Notes under the pieces: model-generated
Seen by the model: only the letters and a program-made list of their open reading frames with translations
Database searches by the model: none
What the model was told of the DNA's origin: nothing
NCBI GenBank assembly: GCA_038093975.1
Contig: JBBPTG010000372.1
Location: 1 to 18,790 of the forward strand
DNA: 18,790 bases
Source of the DNA: Chalciporus piperatus
Taxonomy: Eukaryota; Basidiomycota; Agaricomycetes; Boletales; Boletaceae
Direction of reading: 5' to 3'
Translations under genes and position numbers: made by a program
In this document: piece after piece, positions 17,297 to 18,790 of the stretch
How positions within the stretch are numbered: the stretch's first letter is position 1
How the letters are laid out: the number at the start of each line of letters is the position of its first letter

Positions 17297-18579
17297 TTTG
17301 TGACAAAGGCTACTTTACGAACGGTGGTTTCATCCTCTTCATCTATCTCGATCAGCGAGGGAATTTCTTCCTCAACCTTCTGAACCTTCTTCGGGGTTTT
17401 CTGGTTCGAGGAGAATTCTGGGCAGGCGTTGGACCGATGTCCAGCTTTCCTGCAGCGGAAGCAGAGCCCTTTTTCCTGGCAGCGTTTCCGCTCTTCAGGA
17501 GTGAGTTTGGAGATACGGATGACGTCGACGTCCATGGCATTGGGGTCCCGGGCAGGGGTAGAGTGGTTGGTGGAGGAGAATGGACGAAATGGCTTAGCAG
17601 GGTTGCGATTGCGATTCGCGATTTCATTGGCGTGTTCCCATTGGGTCTGGAACTGGGTAGTGCGTTTGTACCAATCCTCCATCGTGGTAGGGACAGTGTC
17701 CATGCTGTTGACTCGTCTCATGAGGGAGACGGGTATGCCTGCGGAAAAGTATCCGATTAGGACATTGTTATCGGTGATGCCTGATAAGGCAACTTGATTC
17801 TGGAAACTTGAAATGAATTCTGGGAGGGAGGGAGAATGCTCTCCATTCTTGAGAGGTTTCATTCGCTTGGTGGAGAGCCAGGCGACGGCGTTTCCTACAG
17901 TGTCGTGGTGTTTGAATGCGGTTTCGAAATCAGTGATAAACTGAGCCCAGGTTCCCATTGTGACTGTGGCGCCGGTGATGGCTTTGCGGCGGAAGGTGGC
18001 GGCCCAAGTGGCTGCTGATCCTTTGGACATGTAAGACAGCGCAAAGGCGATCTTCTTGGGGTCGGTGTTGTATACATCACCATTGACAGTGAGATAGAAT
18101 TGGATAGAATTCATCCAAGCAGTGCTCTTTTCAAAGGAGCCATCAAAGGCGTCTGGGGCTCCGATGCGGAGTTCAGTGGGTTTGGAGGACGACATGGGGT
18201 TTACAAAGGTAGGGGGTACCTGATACGCTCCTGGTGCAAATGTGGGTGCGGGAAGGGAAGGAGTGGGGAAAGCTAGGGTTCGTGGGGGAGCAGGCGACAC
18301 AGGGAACTGTGGAGCTCTTCGGGATATTGGGGTTGGCGACGGTGGTGTTGGTGACCTTGGGATGGTTACAGCTGAGGAAAATTCGTGGGAGAGGTGAAGG
18401 GTTTCTTCTTGTTCCTCTTGGGTGGTGATTGGTTCGTCGTAAAGATCTGAGGTGTCGTAGGGGTTAGAGGGATCTTCCTCTTCAGGTGAGCCCGAGTCAG
18501 AAGATTCGGGGTTCTGTGGATTAGCGGTCTCTCGTGGGGGGCCCCAGCGAGAGGTGTCGAGGCGAGGTCGTTGGGAAAT
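17287..18579 (-). CDS. gag: Gypsy Gag with CCHC zinc knuckle (element 2); start uncertain
   Basis: Structural protein that forms the particle and binds element RNA. The core runs from a conserved-looking PDAFDGS segment through a helical capsid-like region (FALSYMSKGSAATWA) to MDVDVIRISKLTPEERKRC and the knuckle CFRCRKAGHRSNAC (CX2CX4HX4C), then a Lys/Glu-rich tail; stop TAG at 17289-17287. The first in-frame ATG is at 18195, giving 302 residues. The frame is open upstream to a TAG at 18591-18589 and reads Ser/Pro/Glu-rich sequence typical of Gag N-termini. There, an ATT at 18579 lies in a Kozak-like CCACC-ATT context. I list from this ATT (430 residues) because the upstream coding looks genuine; it may be a mutated ATG or a weak near-cognate start. 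Starting at 18195 is the conservative alternative. Confidence 0.85.
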   Translation of the reverse strand: MSQRPRLDTSRWGPPRETANPQNPESSDSGSPEEEDPSNPYDTSDLYDEPITTQEEQEETLHLSHEFSSAVTIPRSPTPPSPTPISRRAPQFPVSPAPPRTLAFPTPSLPAPTFAPGAYQVPPTFVNPMSSSKPTELRIGAPDAFDGSFEKSTAWMNSIQFYLTVNGDVYNTDPKKIAFALSYMSKGSAATWAATFRRKAITGATVTMGTWAQFITDFETAFKHHDTVGNAVAWLSTKRMKPLKNGEHSPSLPEFISSFQNQVALSGITDNNVLIGYFSAGIPVSLMRRVNSMDTVPTTMEDWYKRTTQFQTQWEHANEIANRNRNPAKPFRPFSSTNHSTPARDPNAMDVDVIRISKLTPEERKRCQEKGLCFRCRKAGHRSNACPEFSSNQKTPKKVQKVEEEIPSLIEIDEEDETTVRKVAFVTKGF

Positions 18580-18613
18580 GGTGGAGGTCTACAGCGAGGG
18601 TAGCCTTCAGGGG

Positions 18614-18625
18614 TAACTTAGACCT
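18614..18625 (-). promoter_or_regulatory. Primer-binding site, self-priming type
   Basis: In element orientation AGGTCTAAGTTA starts 2 nt after the 5' LTR ends. It is perfectly complementary to TAACTTAGACCT inside the LTR just after the TATA box. It lacks the TGG with which PBSs matching tRNA 3' CCA ends begin. Confidence 0.75.
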
Positions 18626-18627
18626 TT

Positions 18628-18790
18628 TGTTACGCTTGTACCGGGTAGGTCAAAGCGTAGACGCAAAAGCCTAGTCAAGGACAAGGGTTTCAAAGGTAGC
18701 CTAACGATGGGGTGTCCACGTTTAAGGCCTAGCGTCCGTTCAAGAGTGGGACGGTGACTCTCAGAAGGTTCAAAGGAAGCGAGGAAAGAC
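18628..18790 (-). repeat. 5' LTR of element 2, U5-side 163 bp (continues past window)
   Basis: Begins TGTTACG on the plus strand and matches 11907-12068 with one substitution (A to G near 18713) and one inserted T (near 18723). The R start, TATA box and U3 lie beyond the window. Confidence 0.95.

Larger units (their letters stand above)
11907..18790 (-). mobile_element. Ty3/Gypsy chromovirus, element 2 (complete but for most of the 5' LTR)
   Basis: In minus-strand order: partial 5' LTR, primer-binding site, gag, pol (protease, RT, RNase H, integrase, chromodomain), third ORF, polypurine tract, 3' LTR. Gag-pol and the third ORF have no internal stops. With a full 469-470-bp 5' LTR the element would be about 7.2 kb. 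The visible parts of its two LTRs differ by one substitution and one 1-bp indel in 163 bp, so the insertion is fairly recent. It lies in a hAT transposase exon. Same family as element 1; internal sequence is about 98-99% identical by eye. Confidence 0.96.

Overview
The window looks like a TE-rich stretch of a fungal nuclear genome, most likely a basidiomycete of the Agaricomycetes type. The reasons are short introns of about 47-74 nt, a fungal plasma-membrane H+-ATPase sequence with C/T-rich wobble positions and a pyrimidine-rich leader, and chromodomain-bearing Ty3/Gypsy elements of the Tf1/sushi style. No species can be named from the sequence alone.

Layout. Positions 1-3992 (+) are the 3' half of a Ty3/Gypsy chromovirus (element 1): the end of reverse transcriptase, RNase H, integrase, chromodomain, a third ORF with tandem zinc knuckles, and the 3' LTR. 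Positions 3993-4835 are a CAGT-rich short-period satellite, and 4880-5425 a minisatellite with a strict 71-bp period. Positions 5426-6190 are a proline/serine-rich, hairpin-bearing upstream region with two E-boxes. Positions 6191-9027 (+) hold a plasma-membrane H+-ATPase (PMA1-type) pseudogene. It lost one internal exon, where CAGT-satellite DNA now sits, and later lost the hinge/TM5-7 segment. Positions 9028-10109 contain an ATPase echo of 43 bp and unassigned remnants. At 10110-10253 a small unknown ORF is cut by a hAT DNA transposon (10254-11906, minus strand). The hAT transposase gene is in turn cut by a second copy of the same chromovirus (element 2, 11907 to beyond 18790, minus strand). 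Element 2 is complete apart from most of its 5' LTR, which runs off the right edge.

How the element works. Element 2 shows the whole expression plan. The LTR has a TATA box, and 32 nt downstream lies a 12-nt sequence exactly complementary to a site 2 nt inside the 5' LTR. This suggests Tf1-like self-priming of reverse transcription rather than tRNA priming. Gag ends at a TAG preceded by GGGTTTT in the correct register for a -1 frameshift, followed after 6 nt by a perfect 8-bp hairpin; the -1 frame is open straight into protease-RT-RNaseH-integrase-chromodomain. Four nt after the Pol stop an ATG opens a 388-codon third ORF with two CCHC-like knuckles, intact in both copies. The third ORF and its stop/restart arrangement are the least conventional parts. 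In element 2 the first in-frame AUG of Gag is late, and a Kozak-perfect ATT lies where a start would be expected.

History. Element 2 sits inside the hAT, and the hAT sits inside the small ORF, so their order of arrival can be read directly. The two Gypsy copies differ by about 1-2% inside but by about 11% in U3, which suggests recombination or conversion between LTR subfamilies.
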